This document shows positions 25,739 through 35,002 of a DNA stretch of 64,000 bases, piece after piece. This DNA comes from Flavobacterium lacus (GTDB lineage: Bacteria; Bacteroidota; Bacteroidia; Flavobacteriales; Flavobacteriaceae). Under the pieces are notes generated by a model. It was given only the letters and a program-made list of their open reading frames with translations. It was not told the origin of the DNA and did no database searches. Where the stretch lies: contig NZ_QLSV01000003.1 in assembly GCF_003268815.1 (NCBI RefSeq), forward strand, positions 1 to 64,000, given 5' to 3'. Numbering within the stretch: the first letter of the stretch is position 1; each line of letters starts with the position of its first letter. The translations under genes were made by a program, and so were the position numbers.

Positions 25739-28700
25739 TTGAACGTTTCAACTATTTATTCGGCTTACAATTCTTCGGCTAAAATTATTCAATTAGCTGA
25801 AAACATTGCCGTTTCCGAAAATAAAATTAGAATCAAAGGATTAATTGGCTCGTCGTTATCCTTTGTGATTCAATCGTTATTTCAAAAAACGGAGTTGCCT
25901 TTTCTGTTGCTTTTTAATGATAAAGAAGAAGCTGCTTACTATTTGAATGATTTGGAAAACCTCATCAACGACCAAGATGTTTTGTTCTATCCGAGTTCGT
26001 ATCGCCGACCTTATCAAATTGAAGAAACGGATAATGCCAATATTTTGCTTCGTGCTGAAGTGTTAAACCGAATCAATTCCCGCAAAAAACCTTCGATAAT
26101 TGTTACTTATCCGGAAGCTCTTTTTGAAAAAGTAGTTACCCGAAAAGAATTAGATAAAAACACATTGAAAGTGGCCGTTGCCGATCAAATTTCGATTGAT
26201 TTTATCAACGAAGTTTTATTTGAATACAATTTCAAGCGTGTAGATTTTGTATCAGAACCGGGCGAATTTTCAGTTCGTGGCGGAATCATCGATGTGTTTT
26301 CATTTTCCAATGATAATCCGTATCGAATTGAATTTTTTGGAAATGAAGTCGATAGTATCCGAACATTTGACGTAGAAACGCAGCTTTCATTGGAAAAACA
26401 GAAGAAAATTTCCATCATTCCCAACGTAGAAAATAAATTTTTACAAGAAAATAGAGAAAGTTTTCTAAATTACATTAACCCAAAAACCGTTCTTTTTGTT
26501 CAGGAAACGGAAATGGTTTTGAGTCAATTTGATAAATTATTTGACAAAGCAACGGAAGCTTTCGGCAAACTTTCAGGAGATATCAAACATGCTTCGCCGG
26601 ATGAACTTTTTATCAATCAATCGTCATTTGTAAAAAAAGCACTTGATTTTTCAATCGTTGAAATTGGATTGAAGTCAATTTTTAAATCCGAAAAAACGAT
26701 TGAATTTCATACCAAACCACAACCTTCTTTCAACAAACAATTTGATTTATTGTTGAATGATTTGAACGAAAATCACTTTAACGGAATCAAAAATTACCTG
26801 TTTTGTTCCAATGAAAATCAAGCCAATCGCTTTCACGATATTTTTGAAAGTATCGATGAGGAAAATCACGAAAACATTCGAAAACAATACAAAACAATCG
26901 TTTTTTCACTTTTTCAAGGATTTATTGACGAAGAAAATCAGTTGGCCTGTTATACCGATCATCAAATTTTTGAACGTTATCATAAATTCAACATCAAAAA
27001 CGGTTATTCTAAGAAGCAAACCATTACGTTAAAGGAATTAACCCAACTTTCGGTTGGCGATTATGTTACGCACATTGACCACGGCATCGGAAAATTTGGT
27101 GGTTTGCAAAAAATTCAGGTGGAAGAGAAAATGCAAGAAGCCATCAAATTGGTGTATGCGGATAATGACATTGTGTATGTGAGCATTCATTCGCTTCACA
27201 AAATTTCAAAATACAATGGAAAAGACGGAACACCTCCAAAAATTTACAAATTAGGTTCGAATGCGTGGAAAGTTTTAAAACAAAAAACCAAAGCTCGTGT
27301 CAAACATATTGCATTCAACTTGATTCAATTGTATGCCAAAAGGCGTTTGGAAAAAGGTTTTGCTTGTGCACCGGACAGTTATTTGCAAAAAGAATTGGAA
27401 AGTTCGTTTATTTATGAAGATACACCCGACCAAATTACGGCTACACAAGACGTAAAAAACGACATGGAACGCGATCGTCCGATGGATCGACTAGTTTGTG
27501 GCGATGTTGGTTTTGGGAAAACAGAAGTTGCCATTCGTGCTGCATTTAAAGCGGTTGACAACGGAAAACAAGTCGCCATTTTGGTTCCAACTACAATTTT
27601 GGCGTATCAACATTATCGAACATTTACCGAACGTTTGAAAGATATGCCGGTTACGGTGAAATATTTAAACCGATTTAGAACCGCCAAACAAAAAACCGAA
27701 ACACTGAAAGGTTTGGCAGAAGGTAAAGTGGATATCATCATAGGAACGCATCAATTGGTGAGTAAAGATGTAAAATTTAAAGAATTAGGTTTATTAATTA
27801 TTGACGAAGAACAGAAATTTGGAGTGAATGTAAAAGATAAACTCAAAACAATTTCAGCAACGGTTGATACATTGACGTTGACTGCGACTCCGATTCCGAG
27901 AACGTTGCAATTTTCGTTAATGGCAGCGAGAGATTTATCGGTTATTACAACACCTCCACCGAATCGTTATCCTATTGAAAGTCATGTGGTAGGTTTTAGT
28001 GAAGAATTGATTCGAGATGCTGTTTCGTATGAAATTCAACGAAATGGTCAAGTTTTTTTCATCAATAATCGTATCGAAAACATTAAAGAGGTGGCCGGAA
28101 TGATTCAACGACTCGTTCCAGATGCTCGTGTTGGCATTGGTCACGGACAATTGGATGGCAAAAAATTAGAAGAATTAATGCTTGGTTTTATGAATGGTGA
28201 ATTTGATGTATTGGTCGCCACAACGATCATCGAAAGTGGTTTGGATGTACCAAATGCCAATACGATTTTTATCAATAATGCCAATAATTTTGGTTTATCC
28301 GATTTGCATCAAATGCGTGGTCGTGTGGGTCGAAGCAATAAAAAAGCGTTTTGTTATTTCATTACACCTCCACAATCGGTGATGACGGAAGATGCAAGAA
28401 AACGAATCAATGCGTTAACGCAATTTAGCGAATTGGGAAGTGGTTTCAACATTGCTATGAAAGATTTAGAAATTCGCGGTGCCGGCGATTTATTAGGTGG
28501 TGAGCAAAGTGGTTTTATTAATGAAATTGGTTTTGACACCTATCAAAAAATCATGAACGAAGCCATTGAAGAATTAAAAGAAAACGAATTCAAAGAATTG
28601 TATCAGGAAGAAAATGATATTGAAACCAAAGAATTTGTAAAAGACCTTCAAATTGATACGGATTTCGAATTATTGTTTCCGGATGACTACATTAATAGTG

Positions 28701-29101
28701 TTAACGAGCGATTAAATTTATACAATGAACTTGGAAGTGTAAAAGACGAAGAAGGTTTATTAGCTTATGAACAAAAGCTAATTGACCGTTTTGGACCTTT
28801 GCCAAAAGAAGCAGAGGCGTTGTTGAATAGCATCCGAATTAAATGGATTGCCACCCGATTAGGCATCGAAAAACTCATTATGAAACAAGGCAAGATGATT
28901 GGTTATTTTGTAGGTGATCAACAGAGTGATTATTATCAATCTTCGCGATTTAGAAAAGTATTGCAATTCGTTCAACTGCACGGAAACCTGTGTAAAATGA
29001 AAGAGAAAGAAACCAAAAGCGGCTTGCGTTTGTTGCTGACTTTTGAGAATGTAAAATCGATTAGGAAGGCATTGGAATTGATGGAGTTGATGGGAAGATA
29101 A
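25739..29101 (+). CDS. mfd: Transcription-repair coupling factor
   Basis: Mfd removes stalled RNA polymerase and recruits UvrA to the lesion. The 1120-residue protein has an N-terminal UvrB-like region (to about 350), the RNA-polymerase interaction domain (LSVGDYVTHIDHGIGKFGG, about 436-455), the RecG-like translocase with Walker A GDVGFGKTE, IIDEEQKFGV and TATPIPRT boxes and helicase motif VI (QMRGRVGRS), and the C-terminal TRCF domain. Translation appears to begin with TTG at 25739, since no ATG fits and the first residues (IYSAYNSS) match the family's start. Length is normal. Confidence 0.97.
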   Translation: MNVSTIYSAYNSSAKIIQLAENIAVSENKIRIKGLIGSSLSFVIQSLFQKTELPFLLLFNDKEEAAYYLNDLENLINDQDVLFYPSSYRRPYQIEETDNANILLRAEVLNRINSRKKPSIIVTYPEALFEKVVTRKELDKNTLKVAVADQISIDFINEVLFEYNFKRVDFVSEPGEFSVRGGIIDVFSFSNDNPYRIEFFGNEVDSIRTFDVETQLSLEKQKKISIIPNVENKFLQENRESFLNYINPKTVLFVQETEMVLSQFDKLFDKATEAFGKLSGDIKHASPDELFINQSSFVKKALDFSIVEIGLKSIFKSEKTIEFHTKPQPSFNKQFDLLLNDLNENHFNGIKNYLFCSNENQANRFHDIFESIDEENHENIRKQYKTIVFSLFQGFIDEENQLACYTDHQIFERYHKFNIKNGYSKKQTITLKELTQLSVGDYVTHIDHGIGKFGGLQKIQVEEKMQEAIKLVYADNDIVYVSIHSLHKISKYNGKDGTPPKIYKLGSNAWKVLKQKTKARVKHIAFNLIQLYAKRRLEKGFACAPDSYLQKELESSFIYEDTPDQITATQDVKNDMERDRPMDRLVCGDVGFGKTEVAIRAAFKAVDNGKQVAILVPTTILAYQHYRTFTERLKDMPVTVKYLNRFRTAKQKTETLKGLAEGKVDIIIGTHQLVSKDVKFKELGLLIIDEEQKFGVNVKDKLKTISATVDTLTLTATPIPRTLQFSLMAARDLSVITTPPPNRYPIESHVVGFSEELIRDAVSYEIQRNGQVFFINNRIENIKEVAGMIQRLVPDARVGIGHGQLDGKKLEELMLGFMNGEFDVLVATTIIESGLDVPNANTIFINNANNFGLSDLHQMRGRVGRSNKKAFCYFITPPQSVMTEDARKRINALTQFSELGSGFNIAMKDLEIRGAGDLLGGEQSGFINEIGFDTYQKIMNEAIEELKENEFKELYQEENDIETKEFVKDLQIDTDFELLFPDDYINSVNERLNLYNELGSVKDEEGLLAYEQKLIDRFGPLPKEAEALLNSIRIKWIATRLGIEKLIMKQGKMIGYFVGDQQSDYYQSSRFRKVLQFVQLHGNLCKMKEKETKSGLRLLLTFENVKSIRKALELMELMGR

Positions 29102-29134
29102 TTTTCAAAATATCTACTTTTAAACTTATATGAC

Positions 29135-29794
29135 TTATAGGCTTTTTAAGTCCTTAATCACTTTAAAAGCGACATCAACTTCTTCTTCACTCACTAAAAT
29201 AGTAAACTCGTTCGAAGTGGAAATCACTTCATTAATGATAATTCCTTCCCAAGCCAAACGTTGAAAAATAAAGTAATAAATCCCGGGAATGCTGATGTTT
29301 TCTTTTGGTAATTTTACTGTGATAGAGGCTAAATTTTCTAACTTCTGAATTAATTTTTCGCTTTCAAAATGCTTATCGACTAAATGAACAACTGTTTCAC
29401 TAACCACAATGTTGGTTTCGTTTACACCGCGAGAAGATGTATAAAAAATGCCGGTTTCTTTATTAATTTCTGAAATTAATGCCGCTTGTTTGTCTAAAAT
29501 GGTTTCGGAAACCGCAAATGTATAATCGATCAACGAAGAACGAACTGTGATTTCACCAATGTTTTTTAAGACCTTTAAGATTTTGTGGTTTACCCGAAAA
29601 TCCAATTCTTCCGAAAGGCGTTTTAAAGCCATTACTACCGCTCCTTGTTTGACATCTTTTCCTAATTCTTGCTCCAATTCGGGCATCATGTTTCGGGATA
29701 ACGAAGTTAAATTGATAATCCCTTGCGACAAAGCACTCAATAAAAAAGGTTTGGTTTTGATGTAATGCTCTACAACAGAAGAAATAGTTTTCAT
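29135..29794 (-). CDS. ACT-domain regulatory protein with N-terminal helical domain
   Basis: A 219-residue cytoplasmic protein. The first about 80 residues are helical and look like a winged-helix or helix-turn-helix unit (SALSQGIINLTSLSRNMMPEL ... GAVVMALKRLSEEL). The rest holds two ACT-like repeats (about 85-150 and 150-219); IPGIYYFIFQRLAWEGIIINEVISTSNEFTILV is a typical ACT ligand-binding pattern, like that in aspartate kinases. No kinase domain is present, so the name aspartate kinase would be wrong. It may bind an amino acid and regulate transcription; this is inference. Confidence 0.72.
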   Translation of the reverse strand: MKTISSVVEHYIKTKPFLLSALSQGIINLTSLSRNMMPELEQELGKDVKQGAVVMALKRLSEELDFRVNHKILKVLKNIGEITVRSSLIDYTFAVSETILDKQAALISEINKETGIFYTSSRGVNETNIVVSETVVHLVDKHFESEKLIQKLENLASITVKLPKENISIPGIYYFIFQRLAWEGIIINEVISTSNEFTILVSEEEVDVAFKVIKDLKSL

Positions 29795-29816
29795 ATCTAT
29801 ACGTTTAAAAACATTA

Positions 29817-29848
29817 CAAAGATATAAATAAAAACAATTTGTTACAAA
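29817..29848 (-). promoter_or_regulatory. Promoter of the ACT-domain gene
   Basis: On the minus strand TTTG (29848-29845), a 20-bp spacer and TATCTTTG (29824-29817) match the Bacteroidota promoter pattern closely. The start codon follows 22 bp downstream. Confidence 0.55.
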
Positions 29849-29856
29849 TATAACAT

Positions 29857-31014
29857 TTAGTGTTTTATTAATTTGAATGTCTTTTTTTGTTGATTTTGGC
29901 TTACTGTAAGAAAATAAATTCCATTTGGAAGAAATGATGTTTCTAATTGAAGTACGTTAATTGCTTTTCCCTTGAGAACTTTATTTGCTTTCAAATCAAA
30001 AAGTGCATATTCAAAAGTAGTTTCATCGTTTGATTTCAATGTAATTATTTCGTTGAATGGATTTGGAGAAACTTCAACAGAAAAGGATGAGTTTAAATTT
30101 ACAAGCGATAAATTTTCACACAATTGGCAATTACTGTTTGTAACATTTTCATCATCATTGGTTTTAAGTGCTTCAAAAAGTTCACCTGAAACGCAATTTT
30201 CTTTCAAATAATAATCTAACCATAAATTGAGATATGAAAAAATAATTTGATGTTGTTGTGCTCTGGAAATTGTGGGAGAAGGTGAACAACTTCCATCTCC
30301 AACCGAACAGAAAAAATTAAAATTAGCCATTTGACAATGACTGGCACCGGTGATGCCTAAATAGTTCTTACAATTACTCTGCAAAGCATTATAAATCGGC
30401 AATTGATTGGTTACCGGCGGCGTAACACAATCATTTAACCCAGCAATTGTAAAAGTTGGCAATTCAATTCCTGCCGAAGCTGCAATTGCAGAAGGATTCG
30501 TCTCTGCTGCAGCAAAAGTAACCACGTGATTGATTTGGGTGGAATATTGTTTAGCCAATAAGGCACAACCACCGCCCATACTATGTCCCATCACAGCATT
30601 ATTAGGAGAAATTCGTGAGAAAAAAGGCGAATTTGACTGGGAATTTAATTCATTCATTGCTTCAATTACAAAAGCTAAATCTTTAGCAAAATTGGTATGC
30701 GATGGCGAAAAAGAACCTTCTGTTTTTGGAAATGCCATGATATAGCCTTGCGGTACCAATTCTTCCCAAAAATTTTGATAGGCATCAAACGTCATTACAA
30801 AACCATGACCAAAAGACAACAAAGGAAAGGCTTCATTGTTAGCAGAAGTAATAGGTACATTCGCTGCATTACTATCGGCAGGATAAAAAACTTCGGTGGC
30901 AATAGTACGATTACGCGATGCATCAAAAAGGTTCAGCGTCGTTCTCCCAATTTGAAAAGGTTGAGCCAAAACAGTTATACAACCAAAACACCAAAAAAAG
31001 AATACTTTTTTCAT
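29857..31014 (-). CDS. Secreted alpha/beta hydrolase with T9SS sorting domain
   Basis: A 385-residue secreted protein. The signal peptide is MKKVFFFWCFGCITVLAQ. The hydrolase domain has FGHGF, the nucleophile elbow GHSMGGG (S145), GLNDCVTPP as the Asp turn and GASHCQM as the His turn. This pattern is that of chlorophyllase/PAF-acetylhydrolase-like esterases. The last about 75 residues (VEVSPNPFNEIITL ... LPNGIYFLTV ... KTFKLIKH) are a clear T9SS type A sorting domain, so it is exported and attached to the surface or released. The substrate is unknown. Confidence 0.85.
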   Translation of the reverse strand: MKKVFFFWCFGCITVLAQPFQIGRTTLNLFDASRNRTIATEVFYPADSNAANVPITSANNEAFPLLSFGHGFVMTFDAYQNFWEELVPQGYIMAFPKTEGSFSPSHTNFAKDLAFVIEAMNELNSQSNSPFFSRISPNNAVMGHSMGGGCALLAKQYSTQINHVVTFAAAETNPSAIAASAGIELPTFTIAGLNDCVTPPVTNQLPIYNALQSNCKNYLGITGASHCQMANFNFFCSVGDGSCSPSPTISRAQQHQIIFSYLNLWLDYYLKENCVSGELFEALKTNDDENVTNSNCQLCENLSLVNLNSSFSVEVSPNPFNEIITLKSNDETTFEYALFDLKANKVLKGKAINVLQLETSFLPNGIYFLTVSQNQQKKTFKLIKH

Positions 31015-31082
31015 TTTAAAATCAAAATCTGTTAATTAATACGTTAAAAATAAACTATTTACATGAAAACTAACGCAATTTA

Positions 31083-31442
31083 CTAAAAATAATAAAAAGC
31101 ATCCTCGATATGCTCAATGGTGGTTTCTTTATTATTTAGTACAATACCTATAATATCAAAACGCACTTCCAAATCGAGGTCGTTTTCGGTCATGTACTGA
31201 TCAACGGCTTTGACTAAGTTTTGAATTTTTTTTCCTTTCACGAAATCTTGTGGTAAACCAAAGTCTGCCGAAGTTCTGGTTTTGACTTCCACAATGGCCA
31301 AAATATTATCTTTTTGGGCAACAATATCCAATTCTGCTTTTTGAAAAACCCAGTTGCGTTCCAAGATTTCATAGCCGGCTTTTTGCAAAAAATCAGCGGC
31401 TATTTCTTCTCCTTTTTTACCGAGTTCGTTGTGTTGTGCCAT
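31083..31442 (-). CDS. YraN family protein (UPF0102)
   Basis: A 119-residue protein of the YraN family, which has an endonuclease-like (restriction-enzyme) fold. The conserved blocks GKKGEEIAADFLQKAGYEILERN, ELDIVAQKDN and IVEVKTRT are present, with the E..D..ExK metal-site residues. Cellular role is not established; Holliday-junction or DNA-uptake functions have been suggested for relatives. Confidence 0.92.
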   Translation of the reverse strand: MAQHNELGKKGEEIAADFLQKAGYEILERNWVFQKAELDIVAQKDNILAIVEVKTRTSADFGLPQDFVKGKKIQNLVKAVDQYMTENDLDLEVRFDIIGIVLNNKETTIEHIEDAFYYF

Positions 31443-31577
31443 ACTAAAAATTCAAAATGGTAAAATGAATCTATTTTTGAACACAGATTGAAGAAATTGG
31501 TAAAATTTAGATAATTTATAAATTCATTTTTTCAATTTCTTTGATTTTAAAAATCTGTGTTCTAAAAAAATAAAATA

Positions 31578-32543
31578 TTATTCAAACTTCAAAACCGTTG
31601 CATTTTCACTAACTTCCAATGTGACTTGCCTTCCAAAAACCAATGGTCGGTTATCCGGAATGTGCCCAGCCGGGAAATTATAGACTATTGGAATATTATA
31701 TTTTTGAGTTATATCTTGAATAATTTCTAGTGCATTTTTTCCCCATGGAATATCGTTGTCGTTCATTTTGGTCATGCTTCCCACCACAATTCCTTTTAAA
31801 CTTTCCAGACACCCGTTGCGTTTGAGGTTCATCATCATGCGGTCGATGTGGTATAAATATTCGTCTAAATCCTCTAAAAATAATATTTTATCGGTGCAAT
31901 CTATCGCTGAAGCCGACCCAAACAAACTGTATAAAATGGAAAGGTTACCACCTACCAATTCACCTTTTGCTTTACCCAACTTATTCATTTTATCATACGG
32001 AATCGAATAGGAAAGACTTTCGCCAAATATGGCTTTGCGTAAGCTTTCTTTGGCTTCGGGAGTAGCTCTAGGAATATTAACCGGCATCATTCCGTGAATG
32101 GATTGAAAACCCAAATTATTTAAATGAGAATGCAAAACTGTTACATCGCTAAATCCAATCACCCATTTTGGATTTTGTTTAAACTTAGAAAAATCGATTA
32201 AATCGACCATTCGAACCGTTCCATAACCGCCTCGAACGCACCAAATGGCTTTTACATTAGGATTGTCTAACTGGGTTTGAAAATCCTTAGCTCGGTCTTC
32301 GTCTGTTCCCGCTAGTTGATGATTATCTAAACCAATTGACGAACCGATGGTGGTTTTTAAACCCCAATTTTCAAGAAATTCTTTGGCTAATTTTAAATCG
32401 TCATTGATATGTTTTCTAGCGGTGGCTACGATGGCAACCGTATCGCCTTTCTGTAAATAGGGAGGTATAATCATTTTTTTATCCATTTGAGCGTGGGCGG
32501 TGAAAAAAAGTGCCAGCAATAAAAGAGTTATAGCGTTTTTCAT
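31578..32543 (-). CDS. LD-carboxypeptidase (peptidase S66 family), secreted form
   Basis: The 321-residue product starts with a signal peptide (MKNAITLLLLALFFTAHAQ) and then has the S66 fold: PPYLQKGDTVAIVATAR, the nucleophile Ser in GFSDVT (S132), Glu in FLEDLDEYLY and His in PAGHIPDNRP. S66 enzymes cut the terminal D-Ala from murein tetrapeptides during cell-wall recycling; the E. coli enzyme is cytoplasmic, but this one carries an export signal and is likely periplasmic. I chose ATG 32543 for the signal peptide; the longer frame to 32594 lacks support. Confidence 0.9.
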   Translation of the reverse strand: MKNAITLLLLALFFTAHAQMDKKMIIPPYLQKGDTVAIVATARKHINDDLKLAKEFLENWGLKTTIGSSIGLDNHQLAGTDEDRAKDFQTQLDNPNVKAIWCVRGGYGTVRMVDLIDFSKFKQNPKWVIGFSDVTVLHSHLNNLGFQSIHGMMPVNIPRATPEAKESLRKAIFGESLSYSIPYDKMNKLGKAKGELVGGNLSILYSLFGSASAIDCTDKILFLEDLDEYLYHIDRMMMNLKRNGCLESLKGIVVGSMTKMNDNDIPWGKNALEIIQDITQKYNIPIVYNFPAGHIPDNRPLVFGRQVTLEVSENATVLKFE

Positions 32544-32630
32544 GTTCACCTGTTTTCTTTTAACAAATAAACAAATTATACTTTGGTTTAGCAAGTTGAA
32601 TTGTTTTGAAATGATTTACTGCATAAATTA

Positions 32631-32776
32631 ATAGCCCGGATAGAAGTGAAAAGCCTTTTGCCGGATTGTTGTATTTTTTCTTGGCGAAAAAAAGCGACCA
32701 ACAGAAGCTCTTTTTTTGCCTTAGAAAAAAACAACAAGACAAAAAAGCTTGGAACAAATAGCCGGAATAGCTTCTT
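32631..32776. repeat. Structured intergenic element with boxed ends and a central imperfect hairpin
   Basis: The 361-bp gap between the LD-carboxypeptidase and metG genes holds no credible gene. The boxes ATAGCCCGGATAG (32631-32643) and AATAGCCGGAATAG (32757-32770) recur as a near-direct repeat at the two ends. Inside, TTGTTGT (32666-32672) pairs with ACAACAA (32731-32737), continued by TTTTTTCT pairing with AGAAAAAA and outside by AAGC..TTTTG with CAAAA..GCTT. The layout suggests a dispersed repeat or a structured RNA. I see one copy in this window. Confidence 0.45.
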
Positions 32777-32834
32777 GAAAAAAATAAAATGCAATCTCTG
32801 AAGTCATTGCTTCGTGTCTGTGCGATAAAAAACT

Positions 32835-32842
32835 TATTTTTG
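32835..32842 (+). promoter_or_regulatory. Candidate -7 box of metG
   Basis: TATTTTTG fits TAnnTTTG, about 63 bp before the metG start. A TTG at 32807-32809 lies 25 bp upstream, slightly longer than the usual spacing. Confidence 0.45.
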
Positions 32843-32904
32843 CAGTAGAAAACTTTAACGTTTGCCTTTTTGCGGCTTGGCGACTTGGCGAGAAAAAAAA
32901 TTTT

Positions 32905-34962
32905 ATGATAGATAATCCAAAAAGATATACGATTACGGCGGCGTTACCTTATACAAATGGACCGATTCACATTGGGCATTTGGCGGGAGTTTATGTTCCG
33001 TCTGATATTTATGCTCGTTACTTGCGTTTGCAGGGGAAAGATGTCGCGTTTATTTGTGGTAGCGATGAACACGGCGTGGCGATTTCGATGAAAGCCAAAA
33101 AAGAAGGCATTACGCCTCAGGAAGTAATTGATAAATATGACGGAATTATCCGGAAATCGTTTGAAGATTTTGGGATTTCGTTTGATAATTATTCGCGGAC
33201 TTCGGCTACGATTCATCACGAAACTGCTTCGGCATTTTTTAGAAAATTATATGAGAACGGCGATTTTATTGAAGAGACGAATGAGCAATTGTATGATGCA
33301 AAGGCCGATCAGTTTTTGGCCGATCGCTTTGTGGTAGGAACTTGTCCGAAATGCGGCAATGAGGAAGCGTACGGCGATCAATGTGAAAAATGTGGTTCTA
33401 CGTTGAATGCAACCGATTTGATTAATCCAAAATCAACCATTACGGGTGAAACTCCGATTTTGAAATCGACAAAACACTGGTTTTTGCCTTTGGATCGATA
33501 CGATGATTTTTTGAAAGAATGGATTTTGGTGGGTCATAAAAATGATTGGAAAACCAATGTTTTGGGTCAAGTGAAATCATGGTTGGATGATGGTTTGAAG
33601 CCAAGAGCCGTAACCCGAGATTTAGATTGGGGAATTGATGTTCCGGCGGAAGGTGCCGAAGGCAAGAAATTGTATGTTTGGTTTGATGCTCCAATTGGTT
33701 ACATTTCTTCTACCAAAGAATGGGCTGCCAGAGAAGGAAAAGAGTGGGAACCCTATTGGAAAGATGCCGACACGAAACTCGTTCATTTTATTGGGAAAGA
33801 TAATATTGTGTTTCATTGCATTATTTTCCCGGCGATGTTGAAAGCCGAAGGCAGTTTTATTTTGCCAGACAATGTTCCGGCGAATGAATTTTTGAATTTG
33901 GAAGGCAATAAATTATCGACTTCCAAAAATTGGGCGGTTTGGTTACACGAATATTTAGTTGATTTTCCGGATAAACAAGATGTTTTGCGATATGCTTTAA
34001 CCGCCAATGCACCGGAAACCAAAGACAATGATTTTACTTGGAAGGATTTTCAAGCGAGAAATAATAATGAATTGGCGGCGGTATACGGAAATTTCATCAA
34101 CCGTGTGGTGGTGCTTACAAATAAATATTATGATGGAATTGTACCGCAACCGAATGAATTTTCGGAAGTGGATGAACAAACGTTGGCGGAATTAAAAGCC
34201 TATCCGGCAGTGATTTCAAGTTCTATTGAACGTTATCGATTTAGAGAAGCACAAGGCGAATTGATGAATGTGGCTCGATTAGGAAATAAATATTTAGCTG
34301 ATGAAGAACCATGGAAAATGGTGAAAACTGATCCGGAACGTGTGAAAACACAGATGTATGTGGCGTTACAAATTGCGACAGCTTTGGGGGTTTTATCGGA
34401 ACCGTTTATGCCATTTACAGCAAATAAATTGGTTAAGATGTTACAGAATGATTCTGTTACTTGGGAAAAAGTTGCACAATCATCTGAATTGTTAAAACCA
34501 GATCATCAAATTGGTCAAGGTGAAATTTTATTTGCTCAAATTGACGATGCCGAAATACAAAAACAAATAGACAAATTGGAAGCCACAAAAACCGCAAACA
34601 AAATGGAAAACAGAACTGTTGAGCCTCAAAAGGAAACCACCACATTTGAAGATTTTTCGAAATTAGATATGCGTGTCGGTACGATTTTAGAAGCTGAAAA
34701 AATGCCTAAAGCCAATAAATTATTGGTTTTAAAAGTGGATACCGGAATTGATGTACGCACCATCGTTTCCGGAATTGCGGAATATTTTTCACCGGAAGAA
34801 GTCATTGGAAAACGCGTGACCATTTTAATAAATTTAGCCCCAAGAGCGTTACGAGGAGTAGAAAGTCAAGGCATGATTTTAATGACTAATAATGCGGAAG
34901 GGAAATTGGTTTTTGTGAATCCGGATAAGGAAGGGGTGGATAATGGGGCGGTGATAAGTTAA
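32905..34962 (+). CDS. metG: Methionyl-tRNA synthetase
   Basis: MetG charges tRNA-Met. The 685-residue protein has the class I HIGH motif at 22-25 (PIHIGHLAG), a zinc knuckle ([18 protein letters not shown]), the KMSKS-type signature as NKLSTSKN, an anticodon-binding helical domain, and a C-terminal tRNA-binding OB fold ([20 protein letters not shown], from about 575) that also dimerises the enzyme. This is the long type of bacterial MetG. The gene stands alone. Confidence 0.98.
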   Translation: MIDNPKRYTITAALPYTNGPIHIGHLAGVYVPSDIYARYLRLQGKDVAFICGSDEHGVAISMKAKKEGITPQEVIDKYDGIIRKSFEDFGISFDNYSRTSATIHHETASAFFRKLYENGDFIEETNEQLYDAKADQFLADRFVVGTCPKCGNEEAYGDQCEKCGSTLNATDLINPKSTITGETPILKSTKHWFLPLDRYDDFLKEWILVGHKNDWKTNVLGQVKSWLDDGLKPRAVTRDLDWGIDVPAEGAEGKKLYVWFDAPIGYISSTKEWAAREGKEWEPYWKDADTKLVHFIGKDNIVFHCIIFPAMLKAEGSFILPDNVPANEFLNLEGNKLSTSKNWAVWLHEYLVDFPDKQDVLRYALTANAPETKDNDFTWKDFQARNNNELAAVYGNFINRVVVLTNKYYDGIVPQPNEFSEVDEQTLAELKAYPAVISSSIERYRFREAQGELMNVARLGNKYLADEEPWKMVKTDPERVKTQMYVALQIATALGVLSEPFMPFTANKLVKMLQNDSVTWEKVAQSSELLKPDHQIGQGEILFAQIDDAEIQKQIDKLEATKTANKMENRTVEPQKETTTFEDFSKLDMRVGTILEAEKMPKANKLLVLKVDTGIDVRTIVSGIAEYFSPEEVIGKRVTILINLAPRALRGVESQGMILMTNNAEGKLVFVNPDKEGVDNGAVIS

Positions 34963-35002
34963 ATGTGACTTTATTTAATATTAATTTTTTAACATCAAAG
35001 AC

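Noticed and set aside
32560..32794. Two overlapping 65-68-residue minus-strand frames upstream of the LD-carboxypeptidase gene
   Set aside because: They are Phe/Cys/Lys-rich and lie over the structured intergenic element; no domain or start signal supports them.
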